Shown here in pieces: positions 43,236 through 54,559 of a stretch of DNA of 64,000 bases. Origin of the DNA: Carettochelys insculpta. Lineage: Eukaryota > Chordata > Testudines > Carettochelyidae. Location: NCBI RefSeq assembly GCF_033958435.1, contig NC_134138.1, forward strand, positions 4,228,001 through 4,292,000. The letters run 5' to 3'. Made by a program: the position numbers and the translations under genes. The notes under the pieces were generated by a model, which had not been told where the DNA came from, searched no databases, and worked only from the letters and a program-made list of their open reading frames with translations. How positions within the stretch are numbered: the first letter of the stretch is position 1; every line of letters starts with the position of its first letter.

Positions 43236-44580
43236 TTGAGCCAGCGGCGCTCCCCTTCGCTGGGGCCTGCCTCCCTGACGTCCTGCAGGAGCTGATCCAC
43301 CTTGTCTGGTGGCTGGACGACATTGGGGGCCAGGCCAGCCCAGCTCCCCCCGCGGTCACACCAGCCCCTCCTCTTCCCTTGGGCTCTGCCCAGGGGCTCC
43401 CTAGGCAGGCCCATGAGCTCTGCAAGCCGTTCCCGGAAAGCCAGGATGTCCTCCACCCCCCACTGTCCACCCAGGGGAGCCCCCCCAACTCTCTCAGCAA
43501 GCCCAGGGGTTCCCTCCCCCTTCTGCACCACAGCTTAGGTGGGGGGGAAGCTGGTGGGCCCTTGGGGTCCCTGGGTGCAAACAGCAGGTGGCACAAGTGC
43601 TCCTCACAGTCCTGAGATGCCGGAGGCCTTTATGCAGCGGCACCCCTTCTCCATATCCCAAGGAACCTTCCCAGCAGCCCGTGGGGCCGGGACTAATGCC
43701 CCAAGGCCCAGGCAAGCCAGATCCCTGGTTTCCCCCACCTGCACCGGAGCAGGGTGGACATGAAGTCAGCCCCTTGGTTGCTGAGGACCTCCTGGGGGAA
43801 CCCAACCCTGCTGGAAATGGCCAGCAGAAAGTCTGCTGCCGTGTCCACCTTGGGAGGGCAGAGTCAGGCCCCACCTGGGTGTATTTCTTCCCCAGCTGGG
43901 TTGCCTTGCCAGTGGGCCCCACTGTATCTATCGCTACCTTCTGGGAGGGCTCCTCGGGTGGGCAGATGCCTCAGGGCAGCTTTCCCCAGCCCCTGGCAGG
44001 AGCTGCAGGTCTGGCAGTCCCACTGCACGCCCGCAAATGTCCCTGGCCAATGAAAGGTCTGAAGCAGCCTCAACAGGGGGTGCCTCGGGCGATACCTTTG
44101 GGGAACCAGCAGCAGCTGCTGCTGGACACCCCGCCCCCCCCGATTCTCCTTTCTCCAGGACTCTCCTTCATGCTCAGCCCAGCTGTCCGTGAAGTCATCT
44201 GCCAGCTCCTCCGCGCTGAGAGAGTCCTCTGGCCGCGCTGTGAGAGTCCTCTGGCTGAGACACACTCCATGGAACCGTTCCAGGACACATGGACCATCAG
44301 CTTAACCAGGTCCTCTACAGTCTGGGCTCTCATCCCACACACCCCCTTGCCGTAGTTCTGTGGCAGACGGGAGGCCAGGTCTCCTCCGGCCCCTTCTGTG
44401 CCTCCTGGAACAACTTCTTGTACATCTCGGGGCTCAGCGTGAATTTATGCAGCAGGGCCTGTTTGTAGTGCTCAGGCTGCAGCCCCTCCAGCACCTCTGA
44501 GCCAGCCGGGGGTGAGCTTCTGGAGCCATTCCACTGAGGGTACCTGGTTCAACTTGCACGTTCACTCAAAGGAGGTAAGA
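43236..44580 (-). pseudogene. Ty3/Gypsy-type retroelement remnant: gag and integrase pieces (left arm)
   Basis: Read on the minus strand, 44500-44270 holds a gag/SCAN-like segment (HYKQALLHKFTLSPEMYKKLF, then CADLASRLPQNYGK). 44110-43990 holds an integrase zinc-binding motif (FHWPGTFAGVQWDCQTCSSCQ), and 43850-43780 an integrase-core piece. Reverse transcriptase and protease are missing, and frames shift often. The SCAN-like gag suggests the Gmr1-like branch. An LTR lies downstream at 41436-42411; no 5' LTR is seen. Confidence 0.7.
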
Positions 44581-44599
44581 AACCCACCCAGGTCCCCCC

Positions 44600-45259
44600 C
44601 CATCCTTATGCTGGGCCAGCACGTGCATCTCTAAGTGACCCCCAGTCCCAGGCCTCCTGGCCCTCTCGCTGCTCACTGCCTCTGGGCTTCTCAGCTCCCC
44701 CAAGGCCCGCTCATGCTGCCGCTCTCTCATCATAGAGCTCAACCCAAAGATTCTCAACTGGCTTTTATCCCTCCATATACTGGAGCTCTGAGCCATCATG
44801 CTGCTCCCACACATGGAGCTCAACGCCTCCTCCTTTTCCCCCCAGCCTGTCCTTCCTGAGCAGTTTATACCTTTCCATGACCGTGCTCCAGTTATGTGAG
44901 TCATCCCACCACGTCTCCGTTCTTCCAGTCACCTCATACTCCTTTGACTCTGCCAGGGCCTCTAATTTCTCCTGTTTGTTTCCCAGGCTTCTCGCATTCC
45001 TGTACAAACACCTGAGACAATTTGCTGATTGGCTGACTTTCTCCTTTCGAACGAGTGGTCGTCCTTTGTTATTCCTCCTTCCTTCCCCACTTACCTCAGG
45101 GCTTGTGTCACCGTCCCCGAACAAAGCTGTTGGCTGTAAGGGGGAAGGCGTGGGCCCCAGGGGGCTCTGTGGGGGGCTGTGTACCTCAAGGGGCTCTGCT
45201 GGGTGTCCTGGCAGGGAGGGACGCATCTGTCCTGCGTAGCTCTCTCTGCACCAGGCCAA
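44600..45259 (-). pseudogene. CR1 LINE endonuclease fragment (left arm)
   Basis: The minus strand reads LRCLYRNARSLGNKQEKLEAL, then TETWWDDSHNWSTVMERYKLL and RGG-like GGKGGGVELHV, the start of the CR1 AP endonuclease. It breaks at a stop, after which KPVENLWVEL continues briefly. Preceding residues (SGEGRRNNKGRPLVRKEK) resemble the CR1 leader. The rest of the element is lost. Confidence 0.8.
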
Positions 45260-45698
45260 CCAGCAGGGCCAGTCTGTTCTCTAGAGCACAAAGGGCCGCT
45301 GGATTTTCACAACTGTTTTCAAAGCAGCCAGCCAGCTTGGCCTTGAGAAGGCTGCGTATCAGAGAAAGCAGGTCCCACCTCTCCAACACCCTGGCACCCA
45401 TGCCAGGAAACACAGAGAGTGGCCACAAGACCGAGAACAACATTTATGGGACCTTGTCCCCCTCAAGAGAGCACCATGCGCCAGCTCCAATACTTTACAG
45501 AAAAGGCAAAACTCACATGTACAAATCCCCCAGCCCTCCTCTTGAGCCATTTCAAACCACAGAAAACAGCAATACCTGTAAAATGCTCAGTGGAGTCTGA
45601 TACTCACAGAGCTCAGAGCTAATAAACAAACCTCCATTGCAACTGCTTCTGAAAAGTAAAACAGGTTCTCGTACAGAACCAGACTCACCCACACTTCG
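45260..45698. other. Unassigned arm segment
   Basis: An 85-codon minus frame (RSLLKAKLAGCFENSCENPAA) is conserved between arms but not recognised. A counterpart lies at 58131-58568. Confidence 0.35.
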
Positions 45699-46100
45699 GC
45701 CGTGTCTACACGTGCCCCAAACTTCGAAATGGCCACGCAAATGGCCATTTTGAAGTTTACTAACGAAGCACTGAAATGCAAACGCAGCGCTTCGTTAGCG
45801 TGCGGGCGGCAGCGGCGCCTCCAAATTAACTTGCCTTGCAGCCCGCGGCGCGTCCCGACAGGGCTCCTGTCCGCAAGGACCCCGCCTGCTTCAAAGTCCC
45901 ATTATTCGCATCAAGTTTGGAAAAGGAGCCCCAAGCCCCGCCTGGCCGCGCCGCGCGGCAGTAACGCACGTTAATTTAAGCACTGCTGAACCCCACACGC
46001 TAACGAGACACTGAACAGCCATTTCAGCGTTTAATTAATAAACCTGGAAATGACCATTTGCAGGCTCATTTTGAAGTTTGGGGCACGTGCAGACGTAGCC
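45699..46100. mobile_element. MITE, ~400 bp, GGCCGTGTCTACACGTGCCCC ends (left arm)
   Basis: The left end pairs with ...GGGGCACGTGCAGACGTAGCC on the right. The inner region carries TTCGAAATGGCC-type subterminal sequence. There is no coding capacity. A counterpart lies at 57727-58130. Confidence 0.75.
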
Positions 46101-46816
46101 TTTTTTTTATTTATTGAAGTCTGAAGACCGAGAAAGCTTCTACTGCATTACTTGGTCTCCAGACTTGTTTAGCTGTTTGGCAGCCTGGAGACAGGGCTCA
46201 ATTCCTCAACACTTCAGCTCATGGCAACCAAAGATTCACTCAACTTGAGGCTGCGTGAATCAGGAATCGACTGTACATGGCTTGGCCAACAGACGTTTTA
46301 GCATATAGGCGTCTTCCTCAGCCTGGGACAGAGTTTGAGGGTTGACTTGTTGATATGTGTGTGTAAGGAATGTGCCAGCAGGAGCTCAGGACTGGGAAAG
46401 GCTTGTGTGCTTCAGAGCTTATTTGCATGAAAATCTAAATAGATGCATATGTAATACCCTCTCAACAGAGTCTGATGGGAGCAGGTGAAGCTGTGAGGTT
46501 TCATGTCTTGTCATGAGCATGTTCTTGTAAAGTCACAATTTATGCTATGATGCATGTAAGAAATGTGGGTTCTCACCCATGCTTGAAGTTGTTGTGGACT
46601 CTAGGGTAGTCACCGTTACTTCTAAAGATATGGGTTGCACAGGGATCCTTGGTGGGGTAGGTTTCTTGCAAGCATACTGATACATTGTAAGCTTTGCGAG
46701 TTTGTACTCTAGCAAAATAAAACCCCATGAGGTGGTTGTTTGAGGGTTAACCATGTAGTTTCTTACATGTTAATTTCTCACACACAGTTTTTTTGGAAAA
46801 AAAAACTTGTGTATTT
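46101..46816. repeat. Inner arm segment with an old dispersed repeat (46430-46760)
   Basis: It matches the reverse complement of 56988-57726 with somewhat more differences than the outer arm. It includes the repeat family also at 20030-20345. It ends at CACTTTA, exactly where Harbinger copy 2 starts in the other arm. Confidence 0.7.
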
Positions 46817-47864
46817 TGAACTCACTTTATTTGTTTTTGTTTGTGAGTTTTTAAGATATGTGGGGTTTCTTCAGAAGCCAGTTTTATTAAAACCAGCTGA
46901 AAAACTTCACTTACAAGAAAAAAAAAGGCAACATACATTTTAAAGGTTCATTAATAAGTTTCCAAGTGGTTAGTGCATGTAATATTTGGTAGAAAAGTTA
47001 TTTGTGAACAAATAACAAAAAGACTGTCTGTTGTGTGTGGCTGACTGGGTTTGCTGTGCTAATGGGAACAGATCAGAGCTGCTTCAGGGTTATGGGCTGA
47101 GATTTGGGCTGTGGTGAGAATGTAACACATGAGCCTACACGGGAAGGTTGCCTGGTTCCCTTTCTCAAATTGAAGTCAAATGAGGCCCAGTTAGGACTGA
47201 CAAGAGGACTGGGAAGTGGGGGGGACAGCAAAAGCAACAGTCAAAGATAAAGAAAATCATGGCTGTGGCCAGAACGCATTCTCTCCCATGACTCCTCCCC
47301 CGTGGGATACCAAGGAGGTGGGATGAAGCCTTCTGTCTCAGGACCCACACAAGTGGTTGGTGACTATAAGGGATGTGGTTAAGGGCACACACTGCAGGTC
47401 TAGCGAGGCCTAATCAGAGAGGGTGTCAGGGAATGGGGCCAGTGCGGTGTTCTGCAGTGTCTGAGCTGGGAGGCGACACAGCATGAAAGCTCTGCGGTGT
47501 CAGGCTGGCAGAGGAACCCTGGGGAGCAGATTTGGCCAGGTTGCAGAGCTAGGGGGGCACTTGCTTGGAACTAACTTACCTCAGGCTTCTGATCTCCTGA
47601 TTTCCGCTTCTGTCATGAGAGCTGGGGGAGGGATAAAGGGAAAGCCTTCTAACACTGCCTTGCTGGAAACCAGAGCCACCTCCCCACTTCCACCCCCAGC
47701 CACTGGGCTCACACACCTCTACCTTTGAGGCAGAGCTGGGCCCTGCCTGTTCACATTGTCCAAATGCCCACCAGCTAAACGGAGAGCCCAGGGGGTTTGC
47801 CCTTTGGATGAAGAATGCTTGAGAACAGGGGCAGCAGCTCAGGTTTGTTCAGCTTTTGCAAAGA

Positions 47865-48780
47865 TCTTTGCAAAGCTGTCAGCAACCGGCTGGGGCAGCT
47901 GGTTTTCCGGCAAACAGGTCCGGGGCGGGGAGGAGGGGGACAGATCCCAGGCCAGGCTGTGCTACAGTCGGGTACCTCTGTTTAAACAGTCTGCAACAAG
48001 CGAGTTAACATTAGAACACAACCAGGTTTTAGAGTTACCGGCCATTGAGCTGAATGGAGCCACTCAACACGGTCATTTCCGACTCCCTGCCGAAAGGCTG
48101 CATCAGACAGTGCTGCGCAGGGGCACGGCTGGGGGGATGCTGCTTCCCAGAACATCGGCACACCAAATGAAGCATTATTTGGACTCTGTGGGTGCTTGGG
48201 ACACCCGCACCCCATTGGCCCATGTTGGGAAGGCATTTGGGATTGACGACGATTTGCGTACAGGCACAGCCGTCTCCCTGAGGCCGGTAGGGGGGCTCCT
48301 TCAGAAACGTATGGAGACTGGAGGGCAAAGCTGTGGCTGTGTCTAATTTTAGGGGAGGGCAAATGAGGGAAAATGTAATGGCACATTCAGAGCTTGGCAG
48401 GGGTGTGTAGCTAAACTCTTCCCACATGGTGCCCCTGATTCTTGGCGTACTGAGTGTGGACGTACGGATTCCCTTCCCTCCGCCCCACAGTTGGCTTGAA
48501 GTCAGTTACTGTGACAGCAGCTGCTGATCCCCGTAAACTCGGATCGGTGCTCTAGGGCATACTCTGAGCAGCAGGCTGGGTGGTAAAGCAGCCCATGCGT
48601 CACCTCCAGCTTGCCCGCCTGCAAGACCCTTAACCTCGGCTTCTTTGGGACAGAAAGAGCCGTGTTAGTCTGTATTCTAGCAAAACAAAACAGCAGTCCG
48701 CTAGCGCTTTAAAGACTAGCAAAATAATTTATTCAGTGATGAGCTTTCATGGGACAGACCCACTTCTTCAGATCATAGCC
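47865..48780. other. Segment present only in the right copy of the older duplication
   Basis: It has mixed sequence with no recognised gene. The last part (48650-48780) is a repeat tail ending GATGAGCTTTCATGGGACAG and CCCACTTCTTCAGATC, contiguous with the Penelope-like endonuclease and likely its 3' end. Confidence 0.5.
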
Positions 48781-48904
48781 AGACCAGAACAGACACAATA
48801 TATAAAGCACAGAGGTCCACAAATCGTCATCAAGGTTGGCAAGTCAGAAGAGCAGAGGGCTGGCGGGGCTGGGGTGGGGGGAGTTAAGAGTTAGATAAAA
48901 CAAG

Positions 48905-49205
48905 AAAGCACTTAAAAGGTAAAAGAATCCTTATAATGGGGCAGGTAGTTGCTGTCCATCTTCAAACCACATGTTAATGTGTCAAATTTGAATACGAATG
49001 TTAGTTCTGAGCATTCCCTCTGTAGACGGCCGTTAAAGTCCCTTTTCAGTAGCACACAAGCTCTCAGGTCTTTAACAGAATGGCGTGCTCCAGTAAAGTG
49101 CGGGCTGACAGCTTGGGGTATTTGGAGTTTTTTAATGTCTGCTCTATCTCCGTTCATTCTTTGTCGAAGAGCGTTTGTGGTCTGTCCGATATACGTGGTG
49201 TGTTA
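48905..49205 (-). pseudogene. Penelope-like GIY-YIG endonuclease domain (right copy)
   Basis: The minus strand reads TTYIGQTTNALRQRMNGDRAD, then SPHFTGARHSVKDLRACVLL. It is the homologue of 611-905. Upstream on the same strand, past an inserted LINE fragment, lie linker and RT pieces of the same element. Confidence 0.75.
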
Positions 49206-49214
49206 GCATTGTAG

Positions 49215-49525
49215 AGGGGGTCAGAGGCTCAACACATTCCACATGCGCTGCCTTAGGCGCATACTCGGTATCTCATGGCAGGACAAGGTCCCCAATAGCG
49301 CAGCGCTTGAGAGGGCAGGCGCCGCCTCCATGGTCACCCTTCTCAAACAGAGGCGTATGCGCTGGCTGGGCCATGTCTCAAGCATGACGGATGGCCGAAT
49401 ACCGAAGGACCTCCTCTTCGGCGAACTGGCGTCTGGAAAGAGGCGGAAAGGGCGACCTAAATTGCTCTACAAGGACGCATGCAAGTGTGACCTCAGTGCT
49501 CTCTCTATCAGCGTCAACACTTGAT
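49215..49525 (+). mobile_element. LINE fragment inserted in the Penelope-like element
   Basis: It encodes RCLRRILGISWQDKV to SISVNT of the same LINE family as 10-610, and starts at the same base relative to the Penelope sequence (GTCAGAGGCTCAACACATTCC-like junction). The LINE 3' part present in the left copy is deleted here. Confidence 0.75.
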
Positions 49526-50390
49526 CCTGTACTTAATGTGGTAAGGTCCAGGGATGAAATCTCCAGCATAGATATGTGGGCAAAGCTGACAACAGGGCTT
49601 GTTACAAGGAAAAGTTCCAGGATAAGTATTTTGGTGGTACAGCCTATGATTGGTAGAGAGAAGCCTGATAAGGTTGGGAGGTCGTCTGTAGGAGAGAACA
49701 GGCCTGTCACCGAGGTCCTTCTGGAGTGTGGCATCATGATTAGGGATAGGTTGTAGGTCTTTAATAATTCGTTGCAGTGGTTTGAGTTGGGGGCTGTAGG
49801 TGATGACCAGTGGTGTTCTGTTCTTGGCTTTTTTGGACCTATCTTGGGGTAGTTGGTTTCTGGGTATTCATCTAGCCCTGCTGATTTGTTCTTTTTTTTT
49901 TTTTATTTAACCTGTTGGGTAATTCAGGTTTATGAATGTTTGGTAGAGCTCTTACAAAACAAAGCAGCCGAAATGCAGCACTTTAAAGACTACCCAAAAG
50001 ATTTATTCGGTGATGAGCTTTCGTGGGACAGACCCACTTCTTCGGATCAATGGTAGAGATCTTGTAGTTTTCAGCCTCTGTCACTAGGATCAGAGCAGAT
50101 GCGATTGTATCTCAGGGCTTGACTAGAAATGATGGATTGTGTTGTGTGTGCAGGATGGAAGCTAGAAGCATGTAGGTAAGTCTAGCGATCAGTGGGTTTC
50201 CGGTAGGGTGTGGTACCGATCAGGCCATCCTTGATTTGTACTGTAGTGTCCAGGAAAGGTATCTCTTGTGTGGAGTGGTCAAGGCATAAGTTGATGGTGG
50301 GGTGCAGATTGTTAGAGTCTCTGTGGAATTCTCCTAGAATCTCTATACCAGGGGTCCAAATTAGAAAGACGTCATCCATGTTTGGTTAGT
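49526..50390 (-). pseudogene. Penelope-like reverse transcriptase and linker fragments
   Basis: Minus strand 50380-50185 reads DDVFLIWTPG, then NNLHPTINLCLDHSTQEIPFLDTTVQI and YRKPTDR, a Penelope-type RT block with the DD catalytic pair. 49850-49530 carries the linker typical before the GIY-YIG domain, in shifting frames. 49925-50045 is an inserted tail repeat (GATGAGCTTTCGTGGGACAG). The element is inactive. Confidence 0.75.
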
Positions 50391-52304
50391 ACAGGAGGAG
50401 TCACAGGGGACGAGAGCATCTTTGGGAGAGGCAGTGACACTGCTGTGCTCCCAGGAGTGGCTCCCTTTCCCAGCAGAAAATGAAACACAATCAACACAGG
50501 TAGGACTTGAATCCACAACTCTGCAATCCTCCATTAGGCTACTGGGTCTGGCTGTAGATTACAGGCTTTTTGCTTCTGAGTGTGATGAAGGCTACTGAGC
50601 TGCCGCCCCTAAATTTTCTGCCAGTGCGGGGGTCAGGAAGGAATTTCTCACTTCCAGACGTTGGCAGCCAAGTGCCTGATTAGGATCAAGTGGGACCTTT
50701 CTTAGAAGCAGCTGGTGTTTGCCAATGGCCCAGAAAGGCTCCCACCAACCATCCCATGCTTGGAAAGCAAATCCCTGCAAGGGAAAGGACTAGAGTGTGT
50801 TGGCAGGTGAAATAGGACGGGGTTTCTGGGCACAGCAAGAGAACGCAATCCAGGGAAACTTTGCTCAAAATCCAGGCTGCTTACAGCCTCAGGCTGGGAT
50901 TTCCTTCTCACTAAGGCAAATCCAACCAGCCACCACAGCACCTCTGCCACCCCACTGGCCAGCCAGAGCCACATCAGCAAACCCCCAGACTTCCCAGCTG
51001 CTCTACCAGCCCAGACCAACAACCCCCAAATTAAGGTGAGAGGCTCTTAAGCCTATTTCACCAAACTCCACACAGATTGTTTCAGGTCCCAAAGGGCCCA
51101 GCCCCAGCCCCTGGTCAATATATACTTGGGTTTTACCCAAAACAACACGCTCAGCAATTCTTTAGATCCAATATCTAAAGATTTATTAACAAAAAAGAAA
51201 GAACAGGGTTAGAGAGAAGAATTGTTAAAGTAAAACTTTACATGCTTCAGTCATAACTTCCGACGCAGCCAGCGATGTTATGTGCTGATTCTTGAAAGTC
51301 TCTGAAAGTTCATTGCATGTTACATAGATGCAGTCATTGGAGCATCGTAGGTCCGGCCCGCTGGAGTCCACATGCTGGACCATGGCCCCTTGGAGACCAC
51401 AAGACAAAAGATCCAATATGGACACTGCTAAATCCACCTCATCCTGCTGAGGGATGGGCCCCCAGTCCAGACAGGCTTAACTCATGAAGACTGAGGAACG
51501 AAGAATGTCCCTACCAGGGCCCATCTCACAGCTTTTCATACGCGGAGGGACAATTCTATTCTGCTCCATGGGCCTTGGCCCACCACCTGAGCCGGTGGGT
51601 CACTGTGCCGAGTTCCCATTCGTTGCAGGCCCAGCAGGAAACCCACCGTCACAAAGTGAGCGTTGGCCGTCTGGGCCTCTGCTCAGTCTATTCTCCTGGC
51701 TGGGGTGGAGCCCCACCTCCCTCTGTGAACCTCAGCACTGAAGCATTTCTCACACAGCTGCAGAGCTAAACGTCTATAACTCTGCCTACGTCCATGCTAC
51801 AGACACACAAGTAGCACACATAGCTTCAGGGCGTCAGCAGCTTTCATTCGACACCTCACATACCCCCTCCCCGCCCGAGGAACAACATTTGGGGCCAATA
51901 GCCACCCTGGGAATTCAAATAGCTTCCAGACCCCACACAAAAGTTCAGCCAGATGACAGCATGGCCTGTCTCTAACCCTCTGGTTCTCCGCCTAGCGCCG
52001 TGGGGCGGCCATCCACGTCACTGCAGCATGCAGGGCAGCAAACAGGATCAGGGCACCAGGGCTGTATGGTAGCCAACTGACAGTACTGCAGCTGGCCCAG
52101 ACAGAGACACACGCCTCAAGGAGCGCGCTGGGGAGTGGGGCAAACTGGCGAGAAGGAGATCCCGGCCTGGGGCTGTGAGGGGCCTGCACTTTAAGCAAAG
52201 GTGCCCTGGAGTGATTTCTCCAGCCGTGCCCAGAACCTCCCGGCCGTTATGCCACTAGCGGTGGCTCTGGGTCACTCCTGCAGGGACTCGGTGGGCTGTC
52301 GGGC
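50391..52304. other. Intergenic DNA; no gene recognised
   Basis: No spliced gene, long ORF with known motifs or palindrome-arm sequence is seen. A short tRNA-like B-box sequence lies at 50500-50560 (minus), judged too short for a tRNA. Confidence 0.45.
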
Positions 52305-52531
52305 ACAGCCCAACATCGAAATAGGCGCAGCGAGGGAACGTCTACACGCCAAAGTACCAAACATCGAAATAGGGATGCCAGGCACAGCTGCACACAGGGT
52401 CACAGGGCGGACTAGCGCTTCCGGGGCAACAGCTAGCCGCTCCCTTAAAGGGCCCCTCCCACATACACTCAGCCTGCACAGCACGCAGTCTGACGAGCCA
52501 GATAGGCACACAGACCCCGAGCGCCGCAGTT

Positions 52532-54024
52532 ATGGACCCCCAGCAGCAGCAGCCGCAGCAGCAGCCGCAGCAGCAGCAGCTTGAGGTCCAGCCAGCCCTC
52601 GTGGCAGGAGCAGGGCTTGCCCTGGCTCTTGCCATGTTGGGGGCAGCTGAGCACCTTCCTGCCCCAGGGGAGGAGATGCCCCCGGGGCAGCAGGGCTCAG
52701 CCCCTCCCCCTGCAGCACCCCGCTCCACCCCCCGCCTCACACGCCGGCGGCTGTGGAGCCCCCCCACCAGCACCGACTGGTGGGAGCGCCTGGTGCTTGG
52801 GGAGTGGGACGACGACCACTGGGTCCGCAACTTCAGGATGAGCCGACAGACATTCCTGGAGCTGTGCCAGTGGCTCAGCCCCGCACTCCGGCACCGGGAC
52901 ACTGCCATGCGGCGTGCCCTCAGCTTGGAGAAACGGGTCGGCATCGCTGTCTGGAAGCTGGCCACTCCGGACAGCTACCGATCCGTGGGGCAGCAGTTTG
53001 GCGTCGGAAAGGCCACCGTCGGGGCTGTGTTCATGGAGGTAAGAGAACCCACAGGGGGAGGCCAGGCCAGGGGGGCCAGGGCAGAGCAGGGCAGGCCAGG
53101 GGGGCCGGGGGGGCCAGGGGGGCCAGGGCAGAGCAGGGCAGGCCAGGGGGGCCAGGGCAGGCCAGGGGGGCCAGGGCACAGCAGGGGGGCCAGGGCAGGC
53201 CAGGGCAGGGCCATGCACACCCTGCTCACCCCTCATTGAGGCTGTCCCATGTGCTTTCCCTGCAGGTCGTGCGTGCCATCAACTCCATGCTCCTGCACAG
53301 ACTCGTGAGGCTGGGGGACCCAGATGCCACCATTGCCGCCTTTGCCACCCTGGGCTTCCCCAACTGCTTCGGGGCTCTGGATGGGACCCACATCCCCATC
53401 CGCGCCCCGGACCACAGCGGAGGCCGATACGTGAACCGCAAGGGCTACCATTCAGTCGTCCTGCAGGCCTTGGTGGACAGCCGGGGACGGTTCCAGGACA
53501 TTTACGTGGGCTGGCCTGGCAGCACCCACGACGCCCGGGTTTTCCGCAACTCGGGCCTGTGCCGCCGGCTGGAGGCGGGGACCTACATCCCCCAGCGGGA
53601 GATCCCTCTGGGGGACACCACCATGCCCTTCTGCATGATTGCGGATGCGGCCTACCCCCTCCGGCCGTGGCTTATGCGCCCCTACACGGGCCACCTCTCC
53701 GCCAGCCAGGAGCGCTTCAATGAGCGCCTGAACCGTGCGCGCCAGGTGGTGGAGCGCTCCTTCGGCCGCCTCAAGGGACGATGGAGATGTCTCCTCACCC
53801 GCCTGGATGCCAGCCCCAACAACATCCCCCAGATTGTGGGTGCCTGCTGCGCCCTGCACAACCTTGTTGAGAGCAAGGGGGAGACCTTCCTTCAGGGCTG
53901 GGCCGCCGAAGCCAGCAGGGCCCACGTCCAGCCACCTGCTGCCCCCAGTCGGCAGGTGGACCCAGAGGGGACCCGGGTCCGGGAGGCCCTGCGGGCCCAC
54001 TTCGACAACCAGGCCGCGGGGTGA
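52532..54024 (+). CDS. Harbinger DDE transposase, intact (copy 2)
   Basis: Two exons, 52532-53038 and 53266-54024, join in phase 0 at GAG|GTAAGA ... TGCAG|GTC and give 421 residues without a stop. The N-terminus is Gln-rich (MDPQQQQPQQQPQ). A helix-rich region (RMSRQTFLELCQWLSPALR, then SVGQQFGVGKATVG, a helix-turn-helix-like piece) precedes the catalytic domain. The triad is visible: FGALDGTHIPIR, MIADAAYPLRPW, RQVVERSFGRLKGRW. The length fits HARBI1/PIF transposases. It cuts at the terminal repeats and inserts at TWA-like sites. Promoter and expression are unknown. An AATAAA lies near 54204. Confidence 0.9.
53039..53265 (+). repeat. Transposase intron with GGGGGGCCAGGGCAGGCC minisatellite
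   Basis: GT-AG intron. 53058-53212 is an irregular array of GGGGCCAGGGCAG-type units, the complement of the array in copy 1 but with different copy order, so it evolves quickly. Confidence 0.8.
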
Positions 54025-54559
54025 ACTCTGGCCAGGCCCCCGACTGCCTGCCCCTTCCTCCCCCACACTCCTGCCTCAACGCCCACACCACCATGGAGCA
54101 CCCCACCGCCCGCCCCCCCTTGTCCAGGAGAAATGACAGCACGAACTTGTGGGTGAACGTTAATGTTTTTTTTGTTGTCTTCACGAATTTTTTTTTTTTT
54201 TAAATAAAAAAATATATGTATGTGAAACAGAAACCCAAAAGGAGGAACAAACATCCAACAAAACCAAGATGGGCAGAAATAAAACTATATACAACAATCA
54301 AAAAATGAAAGCTCTGTGCGCCATCCAAAGAAAAACAAAAAGCAGGGAGGAGAACGGGGAGAACTATGTACAGGGGGGACGGGGCAAACGGGAAACACCC
54401 ACACCCCCCACCCAGTCCCCAAAGTCAGTCCAAGAAGGGGGGGGCCACGTCCCGGGCCCCTCGCCCCTAGAGCCCAGCGGTGGGCGTGCCCGGCCGGGAG
54501 CTGCGGCGGGCCTGCAGTCTGGTGCGCGGCTGGGTGGGAGCGGGCTCCACCGGAAGGTA

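Larger units (their letters stand above)
39182..46816. repeat. Large inverted repeat, left arm
   Basis: It is the reverse complement of 56988-64000. The hAT ORF (39315-40418 against 62763-63866) has the same protein in both arms, and coordinate sums stay near 103181 over the first kilobases. Similarity is very high to about 46100 and a little lower to 46816. Differences are a 710-bp MITE only here, minisatellite length and scattered substitutions. The right arm runs off the window, so the full arm length is unknown. Confidence 0.92.
46960..49525. repeat. Older inverted duplication, right copy
   Basis: It is the reverse-complement partner of the 290-5560 region. It lacks the LINE present at 1570-5157 in the left copy: CACTTGTGTGGGTCCTGAGA is continuous around 47345. 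It retains about 0.9 kb (47865-48780) missing from the left copy, including a Penelope-type 3' tail. Confidence 0.7.

Noticed and set aside
43588..44355. 255-codon plus-strand frame (and 59483-60250 on the minus strand)
   Set aside because: It is antisense to the Gypsy gag/integrase remnant; the meaningful motifs are on the other strand.
50500..50560. tRNA-like sequence on the minus strand (A-box-like TAGCCTAATGG, B-box-like GGATTCAAGTCC)
   Set aside because: The boxes are only about 16 bases apart, too close for a tRNA fold; at most a degraded tRNA-derived SINE.
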